Assembly (NCBI GenBank): GCA_049997955.1
Contig: JAEBDY010000013.1
Location: 248,001 to 312,000, forward strand
Direction of reading: 5' to 3'
Length of the DNA: 64,000 nt
Origin: Umezawaea sp049997955
Lineage (GTDB): Bacteria; Actinomycetota; Actinomycetes; Mycobacteriales; Pseudonocardiaceae
Shown: in pieces, positions 24,064 through 32,960 of the stretch
How positions within the stretch are numbered: position 1 is the stretch's first letter
Layout: each line of letters starts with the position of its first letter
Made by a program: the position numbers and the translations under genes
Notes under the pieces: generated by a model
The model's database searches: none
Told to the model about the DNA's origin: nothing
What the model saw: only the letters and a program-made list of their open reading frames with translations

Positions 24064-25626
24064 TCAGGACTGCACCTGGTGAGCGGGCTTGCGGGTCTGC
24101 GGCAGCTTCAGCACCCGGCGGTCCGGTGCGCCGTCCAGCACACCGCCCGCGGGGTCGTCGTCGCCGGACTGGCGGACCAGGTCCAGTGAGGGCCGGTAGA
24201 TCTCCCGCACCACCAGCACGCACAGCAGGACCACGGCCGCGTCGCGCAGCAGCACCGTGCCGAGGAACCAGTCGATCGGCAGGCCCTTGTTGTCGGTGCC
24301 GAGGTAGAAGTACATCCGGGGCACCCACACCAGCGCGTCGACCGCCATCCACGCGAACAGCAGCTTCCAGCGCGGTATCGCCAGCACCGCCAACGGCACC
24401 AGCCACAGCGAGTACTGCGGGCTCCACACCTTGTTCGTCAGCAGGAACGCCGCCACCACCAGGAACGCCAACTGCGCCAGCCGGGGTCTCGTGGGCGCGG
24501 ACAGCCCGATGAACCCGACACCCGCGCAGCACAGCACGAACAGCACGGCGCTCACCGTGTTCAGCACCTCGGGCACCTGGCCCTGCACCAGTCCGGGGTC
24601 GAACCCCTGCCAGCCGGTCCACTGCGCCACCACGTTGTACAGCGAGTCCGGGTCCACGCCGCGTTCGGCGTTGAGGCGGAAGAACTCCTGCCACCCCGGC
24701 CGGTAGAGCAGCGCGATCGGCAGGTTCACCGCCGCCCACGTCGCCAGCGTCGCCGTCACCGCGGTCATGCCCTCGCGCACCCGGTCCGACCGCCAGCACA
24801 GGATCAGCAACGGCCCGAGCAGGAACAGCGGGTAGAGCTTCGCCGCGCCGCCGAGCCCGAGCAGGACGCCCGCCAGCATCGGCTTCTTGCGCGCCCAGGC
24901 CAGCATCCCGGTCGTCGCGAACGCCGCCGCGATCGTGTCGAAGTTCGTGAACGCGTGCACGACGACCAGCGGGGACAGCGCCACGATCGCCGCGTCCCAG
25001 ATCCTCCGCCTGGCCAGCCGGGCGACCGCCCACGCCGTCACCAGCCACGCCAGCGCCAGCCAGAGGGCGGACATGTTGAAGTAGACGATCACCGTCATCG
25101 GCGCGGGCAGCCACCCCGACTGCGCCAGGGCGATCCAGCCCTGCGCCATCCGCGCGTTCACCCACTGGAAGATGCCGGTCAGCACCGGGTACTCCATGTA
25201 CCGGATGTGCGCCGTCGGCTTGCCCTCGTCGTCGATCCACGACGTCCGGTACGGGAACGTGCCGGGCTGGTCCATCCGCTCGGCCGTGTACAGCGGCACG
25301 ATGTCGGAGTAGCAGAGCGCCACGAACTGGCGGCTCCCCCGCCAGTCCAGCTGGGCCTGGCCCTTGTCGTCCGTGTACTGCTGGATGCACGGCGACTTCT
25401 GCAGCCACGCCAGCGACAGCACCACCACCGTCAGCAGCAGCACCACCCGGAGCGGCGTCCAGAACCAGTGCCGCCCGATCGAGGCGTGCCGACCGAGCGG
25501 ACCGCCGAACGGTCGGCTGGCCTGTTTCGCCAGCGGCTCCGTCCACGTCGGCACGACCCGGTCGTCCGGACCGAGCGAGTCCGTGTCGTCTGCGTTGGAG
25601 TTCTGGACATCCGATGGGCTGGACAC
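24064..25626 (-). CDS. GT87-family (DUF2029) membrane glycosyltransferase
   Basis: 520 residues with a hydrophilic Ser/Asp-rich N-terminus (about 1-55), about ten transmembrane helices and a basic cytoplasmic tail. It shares EYPVLTG and SPQYSLWLVPL with the convergent paralogue, placing both in GT87, which includes polyprenyl-phosphomannose-dependent mannosyltransferases. Its position just after the class A PBP gene on the same strand equals that of Rv0051 beside ponA1 in M. tuberculosis, so this is the likely Rv0051 orthologue. The GTG at 25626 is used. A hairpin after the PBP gene (25682-25713) may separate their transcripts. Confidence 0.88.
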   Translation of the reverse strand: MSSPSDVQNSNADDTDSLGPDDRVVPTWTEPLAKQASRPFGGPLGRHASIGRHWFWTPLRVVLLLTVVVLSLAWLQKSPCIQQYTDDKGQAQLDWRGSRQFVALCYSDIVPLYTAERMDQPGTFPYRTSWIDDEGKPTAHIRYMEYPVLTGIFQWVNARMAQGWIALAQSGWLPAPMTVIVYFNMSALWLALAWLVTAWAVARLARRRIWDAAIVALSPLVVVHAFTNFDTIAAAFATTGMLAWARKKPMLAGVLLGLGGAAKLYPLFLLGPLLILCWRSDRVREGMTAVTATLATWAAVNLPIALLYRPGWQEFFRLNAERGVDPDSLYNVVAQWTGWQGFDPGLVQGQVPEVLNTVSAVLFVLCCAGVGFIGLSAPTRPRLAQLAFLVVAAFLLTNKVWSPQYSLWLVPLAVLAIPRWKLLFAWMAVDALVWVPRMYFYLGTDNKGLPIDWFLGTVLLRDAAVVLLCVLVVREIYRPSLDLVRQSGDDDPAGGVLDGAPDRRVLKLPQTRKPAHQVQS

Positions 25627-25681
25627 CCGCCGGATGCTACGGGTTGCCCGATCACGTCGGGGTCAACTCCTGCGGCACGGC

Positions 25682-25713
25682 GAAGGGCCCGGTGCGGCTG
25701 CACCGGGCCCTTC
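25682..25713 (-). terminator. Terminator hairpin after the class A PBP gene
   Basis: Perfect 14-base arms (25682-25695 and 25700-25713) with core GAAGGGCCCGGTGC and a GGCT loop. It lies 17 bases past the stop of the PBP gene in its direction of transcription and 55 bases before the start of the GT87 gene. Confidence 0.85.
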
Positions 25714-25730
25714 AGCGTGGTCGATCCGAC

Positions 25731-28634
25731 TCAGGGGTCGTTGGGATCTCGTGCTTCTCCCACGCCGCCCCCGTTGCCGCCGGGCCCGGTGTTGTCACCG
25801 GGCTTACCGGAACTGCTGGTGGAGGAGCCGGTCGGGCAGTTCGGCTGCAGCGGGATGCACACGCCTCCCGTGGGCCTGCCGGACGTGCTGCTTTCCGAAG
25901 GGGTGGACGGCGTGGACGACTGCTCCGGCTTGTCGTCCTTCTCGTCTTCCTTCGGGTCGCTCGTCGGCGTGATGCTCGGCGTGGTCCTGGACGTGCTGGG
26001 CGGCGGCGGAACGGCCCGGCCGATCATGTCGGCCTTCGGGAAGGTCTCCTTCGGCGCGTTCGCCAGCGCCTTGTCCATGAACTTCTTCCAGATCTGGCCT
26101 GGCAGACCGGAACCGAAGATCGGGGTGTCGGAGCTGTTGCGCAGCGCGACGTTGCCCGCCTCGGTGCCCATGTACACGCCCGCCGCCAGGGACGGGGTGT
26201 AGCCGACCATCCACGCCTTCGAGTTGTCGAAGCCGTCGAGCTCGTGCGTGCCGGTCTTGCCCGCGCACTCGCGGCCGTCGGCGCACCTGGTCCGCTCGGA
26301 GGCCTTCGGGATGTCCTTCAGCACGTCGGTGACGTTGTCCGCGATCTGCCCGCTCTTGGCGGGGTCCGGGTCGAACGCGGGTCGGGAGACGTCGGCGTGC
26401 TGGTAGAGGAGCTTCCCGTCCGGGCCCTCGATCTTCGTGATGAAGTAGGGCTCGTGGTAGATGCCCCTGGCGGCGAAGGTCGCGTACGCCGACGTCATGT
26501 CGAAGGGGCGCACGAGGGTCTTGCCACCGCCGATGGAGATGTTGCCGTCAGGGGGGCCGGTGCCGTCCTCGCCCTTGAGGAGCTTGTAGTCCTCGCCCCC
26601 GACGACGACGTCCTCGGGGATGCCTGCCTCGTAGGCGGCCTTGGCGACGTTGCCCGTGGTCACCCTGTTGACGGCCATGTCGTAGAACACGGTGTTCACC
26701 GACTTGACCATCGCCTCGCGGACGCTGCACTGCTTCGGGATGGCGCACGCGACGCCCTGCGCGTTCTTCACCGGGTTGGCCTCACGGCCGGGGAACGCCC
26801 GCGGTGAACTGCCGTCGTAGACCTCGCCGACACCTTCGCCCTGTTGCAGGGCGGCGACCAGGTCGAACGGCTTGAACGCGGAGCCCGGCTCCTGGAGCGT
26901 GCCCCTGTTGTAGTCGATGCCGACGCCGTCGTTGCCTGCCCAGTAGGCGCGCACACCACCGGTGCTGGGCTCGATGGCGGTCAGCGCGGTGCGCAGGACT
27001 TCCGGCTGGCCGGTCATCGTCTCGTTGACGGCCTCTTCGGCCGCGGTCTGCATCGCCGGGTCGATCGTCGTGTGGACCACGATCCCGGTCTTGAGGGCCT
27101 TGTCCATCGAGAAGTCGACTTTTTCGCTCTGCATCTCGGCCTCGACCTGGGCCTGGATGTGGGCGCGCACACCCTCCAGCGCGTTCTGCTGCGTCTCCGC
27201 GAGCGGCAGCGGCGCCGGGTACTGCTGGGTGTCGTAGTACTCCTGGGTGATCCACCCCTTGTCGAGCATCTGACCCATCACGAACTTCCACCGCTCGACC
27301 GGGTACTTGGTCTCCTCGGAGCGGCTCGGGTTCTGGATCATGCCCGCGATCAGGGCGGCCTCGGACGCGCTGAGGTCCTTCACGTCCTTGTTGTAGTACA
27401 TCTGCGCGGCGGCCTTGATGCCGAACGCCGAACGTCCCTGGTAGATCGTGTTCAGGTACGCGGTGAGGATCTCGTCCTTGCTCTTCTGGTTGCTCATCTT
27501 GTAGGCCTTGACGAGCTCCGTGAACTTCCGGGAGAGCGTCGGCGACTCGTCCTCGGTCGCCTTCTTGATGTACTGCTGGGTCAGACCGGAACCACCGCTC
27601 TCGCCACCGCTGACCTGGATCCAGACGGCGCGCGCGATGGCCTTGGTGTCGAAGCCGGGGTTCGACTCGAAGCTGGCGTCCTCGGCCGCGAACACGGCGT
27701 GCTTCACGTCATCGGTCAGGTCGGGGTCGCCCACCGACAGCAGTTGCCGGTTCGCACCCTGCGGTGCGATCTTCGACATCACGTCGCCGTTGGCGTAGAG
27801 GATCGTGACGGCCTTCTTCTGCTGGTCCGCGACCACGGCCGGGTCCGGGACGTCGACCACCTGGTAGGCGATCGCGAACGCGACGACCGGGGTCAGGATG
27901 CCCAGGCCCGCCGCGACGTAGGAGACGCGGCGGACGCGGCGCCAGATCCTCTTCTTGCGCAAGCGCCGCGCCTCCTCGTCCGTCAGCTCTTCCTCGTCGT
28001 CGTAGTCCTCTTCGAGGGCCTCGTCGCCGTAGAAGATCGCGGGCTCGTCGGGTTCCCGGTGCGTGAGCAGGTCGGGTTCGCGCTTCATCGCGGGCTGGAC
28101 GGGCTGGAGCAGGTCCGTCAGCTCGTCGGCCTTGTTCACGGCGGGCGGGGGCGTGCCGGGACCGCCGGGGCGACCGGCAGGGCCGTTGGGACCGCCGGGG
28201 CGGGGACCGCCCGGACCGCCGGGGGGCAGAGGTGGACGACCACCGGACGGCGGCGGACCACCCGCGCCGGGTGGCACGGGCGGCCTGCGCGGCCCGCCGG
28301 GCGGAGGCATGGGGGGACGGCCGCCGCCTGCGCCAGGGGGTACGTGACCGCCCTGGGGGCCACGCGGTGGCGGACCCTGGTTCATGGCTCCGGGCGGCCC
28401 GAGCGGGCGGCCGGGGCGTGGAGGAACGGCGCCCTGCGGTGGACGCGGGAAACCGCCGGGCGGTGTGCCCGGTCGAGGGGGTCGGTTCTCGCCTTGCGAC
28501 GGGTTCCGAGCGCCGGTTCGATCATCCGGCTGATCCTGGGCACCGTGACGCCTGCCCGCGCCGCCGTCCGGGTCGTCCCCGGTCGGCCACTGCGGCTCTC
28601 CGCCACGCTGCCTGTCGTCATGCTGGTCGTTCAC
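25731..28634 (-). CDS. ponA1: Class A penicillin-binding protein (bifunctional PBP1, PonA-like)
   Basis: 967 residues. A long Pro/Gly-rich cytoplasmic region (about 40-175), an acidic stretch, one membrane helix (about 238-260), a GT51 glycosyltransferase domain (AAEDASF near 317; GLTQQYIKKA near 350) and a transpeptidase with SAFK near 585, SVN near 645 and KTGT near 793. It polymerises and cross-links peptidoglycan. In the first GT51 motif the usual HxG is replaced by NPG; the catalytic Glu remains. The C-terminal tail is Pro/Thr/Ser-rich. GTG start after GGGAGGG. It matches Rv0050 ponA1 in position and architecture. The symbol is by analogy. Confidence 0.93.
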   Translation of the reverse strand: MNDQHDDRQRGGEPQWPTGDDPDGGAGRRHGAQDQPDDRTGARNPSQGENRPPRPGTPPGGFPRPPQGAVPPRPGRPLGPPGAMNQGPPPRGPQGGHVPPGAGGGRPPMPPPGGPRRPPVPPGAGGPPPSGGRPPLPPGGPGGPRPGGPNGPAGRPGGPGTPPPAVNKADELTDLLQPVQPAMKREPDLLTHREPDEPAIFYGDEALEEDYDDEEELTDEEARRLRKKRIWRRVRRVSYVAAGLGILTPVVAFAIAYQVVDVPDPAVVADQQKKAVTILYANGDVMSKIAPQGANRQLLSVGDPDLTDDVKHAVFAAEDASFESNPGFDTKAIARAVWIQVSGGESGGSGLTQQYIKKATEDESPTLSRKFTELVKAYKMSNQKSKDEILTAYLNTIYQGRSAFGIKAAAQMYYNKDVKDLSASEAALIAGMIQNPSRSEETKYPVERWKFVMGQMLDKGWITQEYYDTQQYPAPLPLAETQQNALEGVRAHIQAQVEAEMQSEKVDFSMDKALKTGIVVHTTIDPAMQTAAEEAVNETMTGQPEVLRTALTAIEPSTGGVRAYWAGNDGVGIDYNRGTLQEPGSAFKPFDLVAALQQGEGVGEVYDGSSPRAFPGREANPVKNAQGVACAIPKQCSVREAMVKSVNTVFYDMAVNRVTTGNVAKAAYEAGIPEDVVVGGEDYKLLKGEDGTGPPDGNISIGGGKTLVRPFDMTSAYATFAARGIYHEPYFITKIEGPDGKLLYQHADVSRPAFDPDPAKSGQIADNVTDVLKDIPKASERTRCADGRECAGKTGTHELDGFDNSKAWMVGYTPSLAAGVYMGTEAGNVALRNSSDTPIFGSGLPGQIWKKFMDKALANAPKETFPKADMIGRAVPPPPSTSRTTPSITPTSDPKEDEKDDKPEQSSTPSTPSESSTSGRPTGGVCIPLQPNCPTGSSTSSSGKPGDNTGPGGNGGGVGEARDPNDP

Positions 28635-28727
28635 GAAAAGGCCCTCCCAGACCGGCGCACGCGCGTGCGCGGTTCGGTGGTCATACACCGCAGGTATTCG
28701 GTTACGGCGATCAGCGGTGGAGCAGGT

Positions 28728-29132
28728 TCACTCCGCCGCGGTCCTCCGGCGTGGCTTCTGAGTTTTCAGACCACGCGTTCCCAGGACGTATGACTGCACC
28801 AGGTGGTTCCAACTACATGTGCGGCAGACTTCCACGACGTACACGGTGAACTCCTCGTGGAGGTTCGCCATCCGCCCGAGCTCGTCGGCGGTTCGTGCCG
28901 AACCGGCCGCGTGCTTGAGCTCTTCGCCGTAGACCCAAGACACCAGAGTCAGCGGTTCCTTGCGGCACACCGGGCACGTGACATCGCTCGGCTGGCCGTG
29001 GAACTTCGCAGCTCGGAGTAGGTATGGACTCGCATCGCAGACTTCCATCGTACCCACACGACCCGAGTGCACGTCAGCGAGCAGCGCACGGCGCTGCAAC
29101 GCGTAGTCCACGACCTGTCGCTGGGTCACCAC
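28728..29132 (-). CDS. DUF5318 protein with two Cys pairs
   Basis: 134 residues, starting VVTQRQVVDYALQRRALL, the conserved opening of DUF5318, an actinobacterial family of unknown function found next to ponA1 (Rv0049 position). CPVC and CRTC about 50 residues apart form a likely zinc ribbon. The basic tail (KTQKPRRRT) could contact nucleic acid. GTG at 29132 or the adjacent GTG is the start. It lies upstream of the PBP gene on the same strand with a 93-base gap, so co-transcription is possible. Confidence 0.85.
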   Translation of the reverse strand: MVTQRQVVDYALQRRALLADVHSGRVGTMEVCDASPYLLRAAKFHGQPSDVTCPVCRKEPLTLVSWVYGEELKHAAGSARTADELGRMANLHEEFTVYVVEVCRTCSWNHLVQSYVLGTRGLKTQKPRRRTAAE

Positions 29133-29194
29133 GCGACAAGAGTACGTGGCGACCGCCCGCCTTCGGTGGTCCGTTCAGGGCAGCGTCGGTGAAT

Positions 29195-29259
29195 CCGATA
29201 TCACGGTGTGCCACAGCACACACTCACCAGGAGGCGCAGATGTATCGGGCCGATATACT
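29195..29259 (+). promoter_or_regulatory. Probable PadR operator and -10 element
   Basis: TATCGG-G-CCGATA (29243-29255) is a near-perfect inverted repeat about 40 bases before the padR start. A second CCGATAT lies at 29195-29201 within CCGATATCACGG. TATACT at 29254-29259 overlaps the palindrome and fits a -10 hexamer. A repressor bound here would block the promoter, as in autoregulated PadR genes. Confidence 0.55.
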
Positions 29260-29296
29260 GAGTGCACCCATCGGGGCTCAGGTAGGGAGGTGACTC

Positions 29297-29842
29297 GTGC
29301 TGGACTTCGCCATCCTCGGCCTGCTGCACGAGGCACCGATGCACGGTTACGAGCTCCGCAAGCGCCTGCACGAGCTGCTGGGCGCGTTCCGGGCGTTCTC
29401 CTACGGGACGCTCTACCCGACGCTGGGGCGGCTGCAACGCGCCAAGCTCATCGTCGAGGAGGCGCCGGAGGACGACGTGCGGGCCTGGGGCCGTCGGGCC
29501 AAGAAGGTGTACGGAATCACCGCGGAGGGCAAGGAGCGGTTCGCCGAACTACTGGTCGACGCGGGTCCGCAGACCTGGGACGACGACTCGTTCGGCGTCC
29601 ACATGGCGTTCTTCTCCCGCACGCCCGCCGAGATCAGGATGCGGATCCTGGAAGGCAGGCGGCGGTGGGTTGAGGAACGCCGGGAGGGCTTGCGCACCAC
29701 GTTGGGCAGCGCGAGCGACCGGATCGACCGCTACACCCGTGAGCTGCACCGCATGGGGCTGGACACGACCGAGCGCGAGGTGCGGTGGCTCAACGAGCTC
29801 ATCGCCCACGAGCAGGCCGAACAGCGGAAGACCGAAGAGTGA
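29297..29842 (+). CDS. PadR-family transcriptional regulator
   Basis: 181 residues. The N-terminal winged helix (MLDFAILGLLHEAPMHGYEL through YGTLYPTLGRLQRAKLI) is the PadR signature. A helical C-terminal domain (about 100-181, DUF4180-like dimerisation region) classes it as a long, subfamily-1 PadR. It probably acts as a ligand-responsive repressor of itself and ino1, 50 bases downstream. The same PadR-ino1 pair exists in M. tuberculosis (Rv0047c-Rv0046c). The GTG start follows GGGAGGTGA closely; an operator-like palindrome overlaps the promoter. Confidence 0.93.
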   Translation: MLDFAILGLLHEAPMHGYELRKRLHELLGAFRAFSYGTLYPTLGRLQRAKLIVEEAPEDDVRAWGRRAKKVYGITAEGKERFAELLVDAGPQTWDDDSFGVHMAFFSRTPAEIRMRILEGRRRWVEERREGLRTTLGSASDRIDRYTRELHRMGLDTTEREVRWLNELIAHEQAEQRKTEE

Positions 29843-29892
29843 CCGCCGCAATCACGGTCAAAACCACAGCAGAACCAAAAGGAGGACTCGGC

Positions 29893-30984
29893 ATGGGCGC
29901 ACAACGCCGGACTGTTCGGGTGGCCATCGTCGGGGTTGGCAACTGCGCCGCGTCGCTGGTGCAGGGGGTCGAGTACTACCGCGACGCGGACCCGGCCGCC
30001 AAGGTGCCCGGACTGATGCACGTCAAGTTCGGTGACTACCACGTCAGCGACATCGAGTTCGTGGCCGCGTTCGACGTCGACGCCAAGAAGGTCGGCTACG
30101 ACCTGTCCGAGGCGATCGGCGCCAGCGAGAACAACACGATCAAGATCGCGGACGTGCCGCCGCTCGGCGTTCCGGTCCAGCGCGGCCACACCTACGACGG
30201 CCTCGGGAAGTTCTACCGGGAGACCATCGAGGAGTCCGAGGAGGAGCCGGTCGACGTCGTGCAGGTGTTGCGCGACACCAAGGCCGACGTGCTGGTCGCG
30301 TACCTGCCGGTCGGTTCCGAGGACGCGGACCGCTTCTACGCCCAGGCCGCGATCGACGCCAAGGTCGCGTTCGTCAACGCCCTGCCGGTGTTCATCGCCT
30401 CCGACCCCGTGTGGGCGGAGAAGTTCCGCGCCGCGGGTGTGCCGATCGTCGGTGACGACATCAAGTCCCAGGTCGGCGCCACCATCACGCACCGCGTGCT
30501 GGCGAAGCTCTTCGAGGACCGCGGTGTCCAGCTCGACCGCACCATGCAGCTGAACGTCGGCGGCAACATGGACTTCCTCAACATGAAGGAACTGGAGCGC
30601 CTGGAGTCCAAGAAGGTCTCCAAGACGCAGGCCGTCACGTCCCAGATCGACCGCGACCTCGGCAAGCGCAACGTCCACATCGGCCCGTCGGACTACGTGG
30701 CGTGGCTGGACGACCGCAAGTGGGCGTTCGTGCGCCTGGAGGGCCGCGCCTTCGGCGACGTGCCGCTGAGCCTGGAGTACAAGCTCGAGGTGTGGGACTC
30801 GCCGAACTCGGCGGGCATCATCATCGACGCCGTGCGGGCCGCGAAGATCGCGCTGGACCGCGGCATCGGCGGCCCGATCCTGTCGGCGTCGTCGTACTTC
30901 ATGAAGTCGCCGCCGGAGCAGTACTCCGACTCCGAGGCGCACCTCGCCGTCGAGGCGTTCATCCGCGGCGACGTCGAACGCTAG
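29893..30984 (+). CDS. ino1: Inositol-3-phosphate synthase
   Basis: 363 residues, the same size as the mycobacterial enzyme. It converts glucose-6-phosphate to myo-inositol-3-phosphate using NAD, the first step towards phosphatidylinositol lipids and mycothiol. Visible motifs are the dinucleotide fold VAIVGVGNCAASLVQGVEYY, the catalytic-domain signature LNVGGNMDFLNM with the following Lys-rich segment, and SPNSAGIIIDAVRAAKIA. GGAGG lies 8 bases before the ATG at 29893. It is second in an operon with padR and ends at a clear terminator. Confidence 0.95.
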   Translation: MGAQRRTVRVAIVGVGNCAASLVQGVEYYRDADPAAKVPGLMHVKFGDYHVSDIEFVAAFDVDAKKVGYDLSEAIGASENNTIKIADVPPLGVPVQRGHTYDGLGKFYRETIEESEEEPVDVVQVLRDTKADVLVAYLPVGSEDADRFYAQAAIDAKVAFVNALPVFIASDPVWAEKFRAAGVPIVGDDIKSQVGATITHRVLAKLFEDRGVQLDRTMQLNVGGNMDFLNMKELERLESKKVSKTQAVTSQIDRDLGKRNVHIGPSDYVAWLDDRKWAFVRLEGRAFGDVPLSLEYKLEVWDSPNSAGIIIDAVRAAKIALDRGIGGPILSASSYFMKSPPEQYSDSEAHLAVEAFIRGDVER

Positions 30985-31002
30985 TCGCACGTTTTCGGTA
31001 CA

Positions 31003-31040
31003 CCCCTTGCGCCGCAGGCGGTTAACCTGCGGCGCAGGGG
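31003..31040 (+). terminator. Terminator after ino1
   Basis: Arms GCGCCGCAGG (31009-31018) and CCTGCGGCGC (31026-31035), extended by CCCC/GGGG with one bulged T, followed by GGGTTTTCC. It lies 18 bases past the ino1 stop and immediately before the next gene. Confidence 0.8.
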
Positions 31041-31047
31041 GTTTTCC

Positions 31048-31455
31048 ATGCTGAAGCCAGTGCTGGTGGCCGTGTTCCTGACCGGTCTGCTCACACCCGT
31101 CGCCGCGGCCGCGCCGTCCTCGACGTGCCTGGAGCCGCCGACGGCGGACAAGAACGAGCTGTGCGTCGAGCTGTTGCCGTCCGAGGGCAAGGAGTTCGCC
31201 GCACAGGGCCGTTTCGCGCCCGCAGATTCCGCCGTGCCCGCGACGCTTCGGGTCGTCGTGGAGCAGCGGCTGCGCATGTGGCCGTCGCCGTTCGTCATCG
31301 CGGAGGGGACCGCGACCGGCACCGGCGAGCTGTCGGTCGTCACCGCTCCCGGCGCGTCCCACCAGGACGCGGACACCGTGCGCGCCTGCGCGCACGGCTG
31401 GACCGACATCGGCGCCCACCGCTACGAGGTGTGCACGCCCTGGCGGAGCGCCTAG
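31048..31455 (+). CDS. Small exported protein, unknown
   Basis: 135 residues with a Sec signal peptide (MLKPVLVAVFLTGLLTPVAA, cleavage expected near AAA-APSS). The mature domain of about 110 residues has four Cys (TCLEPP, LCVELL, RACAHG, EVCTPW) that could form two disulfides. It has no lipobox and no known motif. The ATG follows GGGGG by 6 bases, overlapping the end of the ino1 terminator. Its stop overlaps that of the convergent SDR gene by 4 bases. Confidence 0.7.
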   Translation: MLKPVLVAVFLTGLLTPVAAAAPSSTCLEPPTADKNELCVELLPSEGKEFAAQGRFAPADSAVPATLRVVVEQRLRMWPSPFVIAEGTATGTGELSVVTAPGASHQDADTVRACAHGWTDIGAHRYEVCTPWRSA

Positions 31456-32189
31456 CGCTTGGACAGCCGCAGCGACTGCCACGACCCGTCGGCGGTCCAG
31501 CCGCCGTCGACGGGCAGCGCGACGCCGTTGACGAACCCGCTGCGCGCCGGGTCGGCGAGGAACGCGACGGCCTGGGCGATGTCGTCCGGCACCGCGAACC
31601 GGCCCGCGGGCACGTGGTCCGTGATGTCGTCGTCGACGTAGTGCCCACCCGCCTGGGATTCCACGTCCATCTCCGTCTTGACCCAGCCGGGGCACACCGC
31701 GTTCACCCGCACCCCGCGCCCGCCCCACTCGACGGCCAGCGTCCTGGTCATCCCGATCAGGCCGTGCTTGCTGGTGTTGTACGCGGCCCGGTCCGCGACA
31801 CCGCTGAGGCCCGCCACCGACGCGATGTTGACGATCGAGCCCGCGCCCTGCGCCAGCATCACCCGGCCGAACGCCTGACTGAGCAGGAACGGGCCGGTCA
31901 GGTTGACCTCCATGATCCGCTGCCAGAGTTCGAGGGGCGTGTCCTCGAAGGCCGCGATCCCGGCGATGCCCGCGTTGTTGACCAGCACGTCGACCCGGCC
32001 GTGCCGGTCGCGCACGTGGTCCGCCAGCCGGGTCACGTCGGCGGCCGAGGCCACGTTGCCGGTTACCCCGCCGTCGGTGTCCTGGAGGTCGAACCCGACC
32101 ACCGCGTACCCCTCGGCCCCCAGCACCTCGGCGATCCGCCGCCCCATGCCCTGCGCCGCCCCGGTCACCACCGCAACTCGATCAGTCAT
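31452..32189 (-). CDS. Short-chain dehydrogenase/reductase
   Basis: 245-residue classical SDR: cofactor loop TGAAQGMG, NNAG at about residue 90, Ser in NIASVAG and the catalytic YNTSK. The acidic residue after the second strand (GFDLQD) suggests NAD(H) preference. The C-terminal PVDGGWTADG is typical of FabG-like and hydroxy-acyl/alcohol dehydrogenases. The substrate cannot be read. Convergent with the small exported protein gene; no operon partner. Confidence 0.9.
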   Translation of the reverse strand: MTDRVAVVTGAAQGMGRRIAEVLGAEGYAVVGFDLQDTDGGVTGNVASAADVTRLADHVRDRHGRVDVLVNNAGIAGIAAFEDTPLELWQRIMEVNLTGPFLLSQAFGRVMLAQGAGSIVNIASVAGLSGVADRAAYNTSKHGLIGMTRTLAVEWGGRGVRVNAVCPGWVKTEMDVESQAGGHYVDDDITDHVPAGRFAVPDDIAQAVAFLADPARSGFVNGVALPVDGGWTADGSWQSLRLSKR

Positions 32190-32335
32190 GCTCCGGAGGC
32201 TAGGCGGTGGACCAGCCGAGCGAGCCGCTCCTCGGCCGGAGATCCGTCGTGCGTCGGGGGGCCTGCTCGACGGAAGACCCTTACAGGAGTGTGAACAGCC
32301 GGGGTGCCGGGCGCCGCGCCCACTAGCGTGTCCCG

Positions 32336-32902
32336 ATGCACATTCGCACCGCGCTGGTCGCGCTGCCGGGCCTCGTCCTCGCCGCTGTCGGTCTCACGCA
32401 CCCGTCGTACCTGGACGCGTCGACCGCCCACCACTGGCGGGACATGCACATCGCGCTGGCCTTCGTGTTCCCGCTGCTCGCGGCCGCGGTGTGGGTGCTG
32501 CTCGACAGCAGCCCACCGCCGGTGCGCTGGGCGGGTCGGGCGGCGGCGTTCGGCTACGCCGTGCTGTACGGGGCGCTGGACACGATCGCCGGGGTCGGGG
32601 CCGGGTCCATGGCCATCGCGCAGAACGGGCGGACCCCGGTGATCGACCCGCTGTTCTCCATCGGCAACGCGCTGGGCACGCCGGGAGCGTGGTGCTTCCT
32701 GCTCGCGTCCGCCGTGCTCGTCGGCAGCACCGCGTGGCGGGTGAGGTGGAAGGCGGCTCCGGGCGGGGTGCTGCTGCTGTTCGGGGCGTTCCTGTTCCTG
32801 GACAGCCACATCTACTGGCCGAAGGGGGTCCTGGCGATGGTGTGCATCGCCGTCGGGCTCGCGGCGCTGAGCTTCGTGGCCCCGAAGCCGGAAGTCGCCT
32901 GA
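32336..32902 (+). CDS. Small polytopic membrane protein, unknown
   Basis: 188 residues with about five hydrophobic helices (VALPGLVLAAVGLTHPSYL, ALAFVFPLLAAAVWVLL, GRAAAFGYAVLYGALDT, AWCFLLASAVLVGS, MVCIAVGLAALSFVA). Conserved-looking polar residues sit at the membrane edges (THP, HHWRDMH). Start MHIRTAL at 32336 fits a short leader. No family is recognised and neighbours give no hint. Confidence 0.7.
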   Translation: MHIRTALVALPGLVLAAVGLTHPSYLDASTAHHWRDMHIALAFVFPLLAAAVWVLLDSSPPPVRWAGRAAAFGYAVLYGALDTIAGVGAGSMAIAQNGRTPVIDPLFSIGNALGTPGAWCFLLASAVLVGSTAWRVRWKAAPGGVLLLFGAFLFLDSHIYWPKGVLAMVCIAVGLAALSFVAPKPEVA

Positions 32903-32960
32903 CCACGAGGTTTGGTGGTTCCACGTGGAACAACTGCAGCCCGCACGGGGCGCCGGAGGT

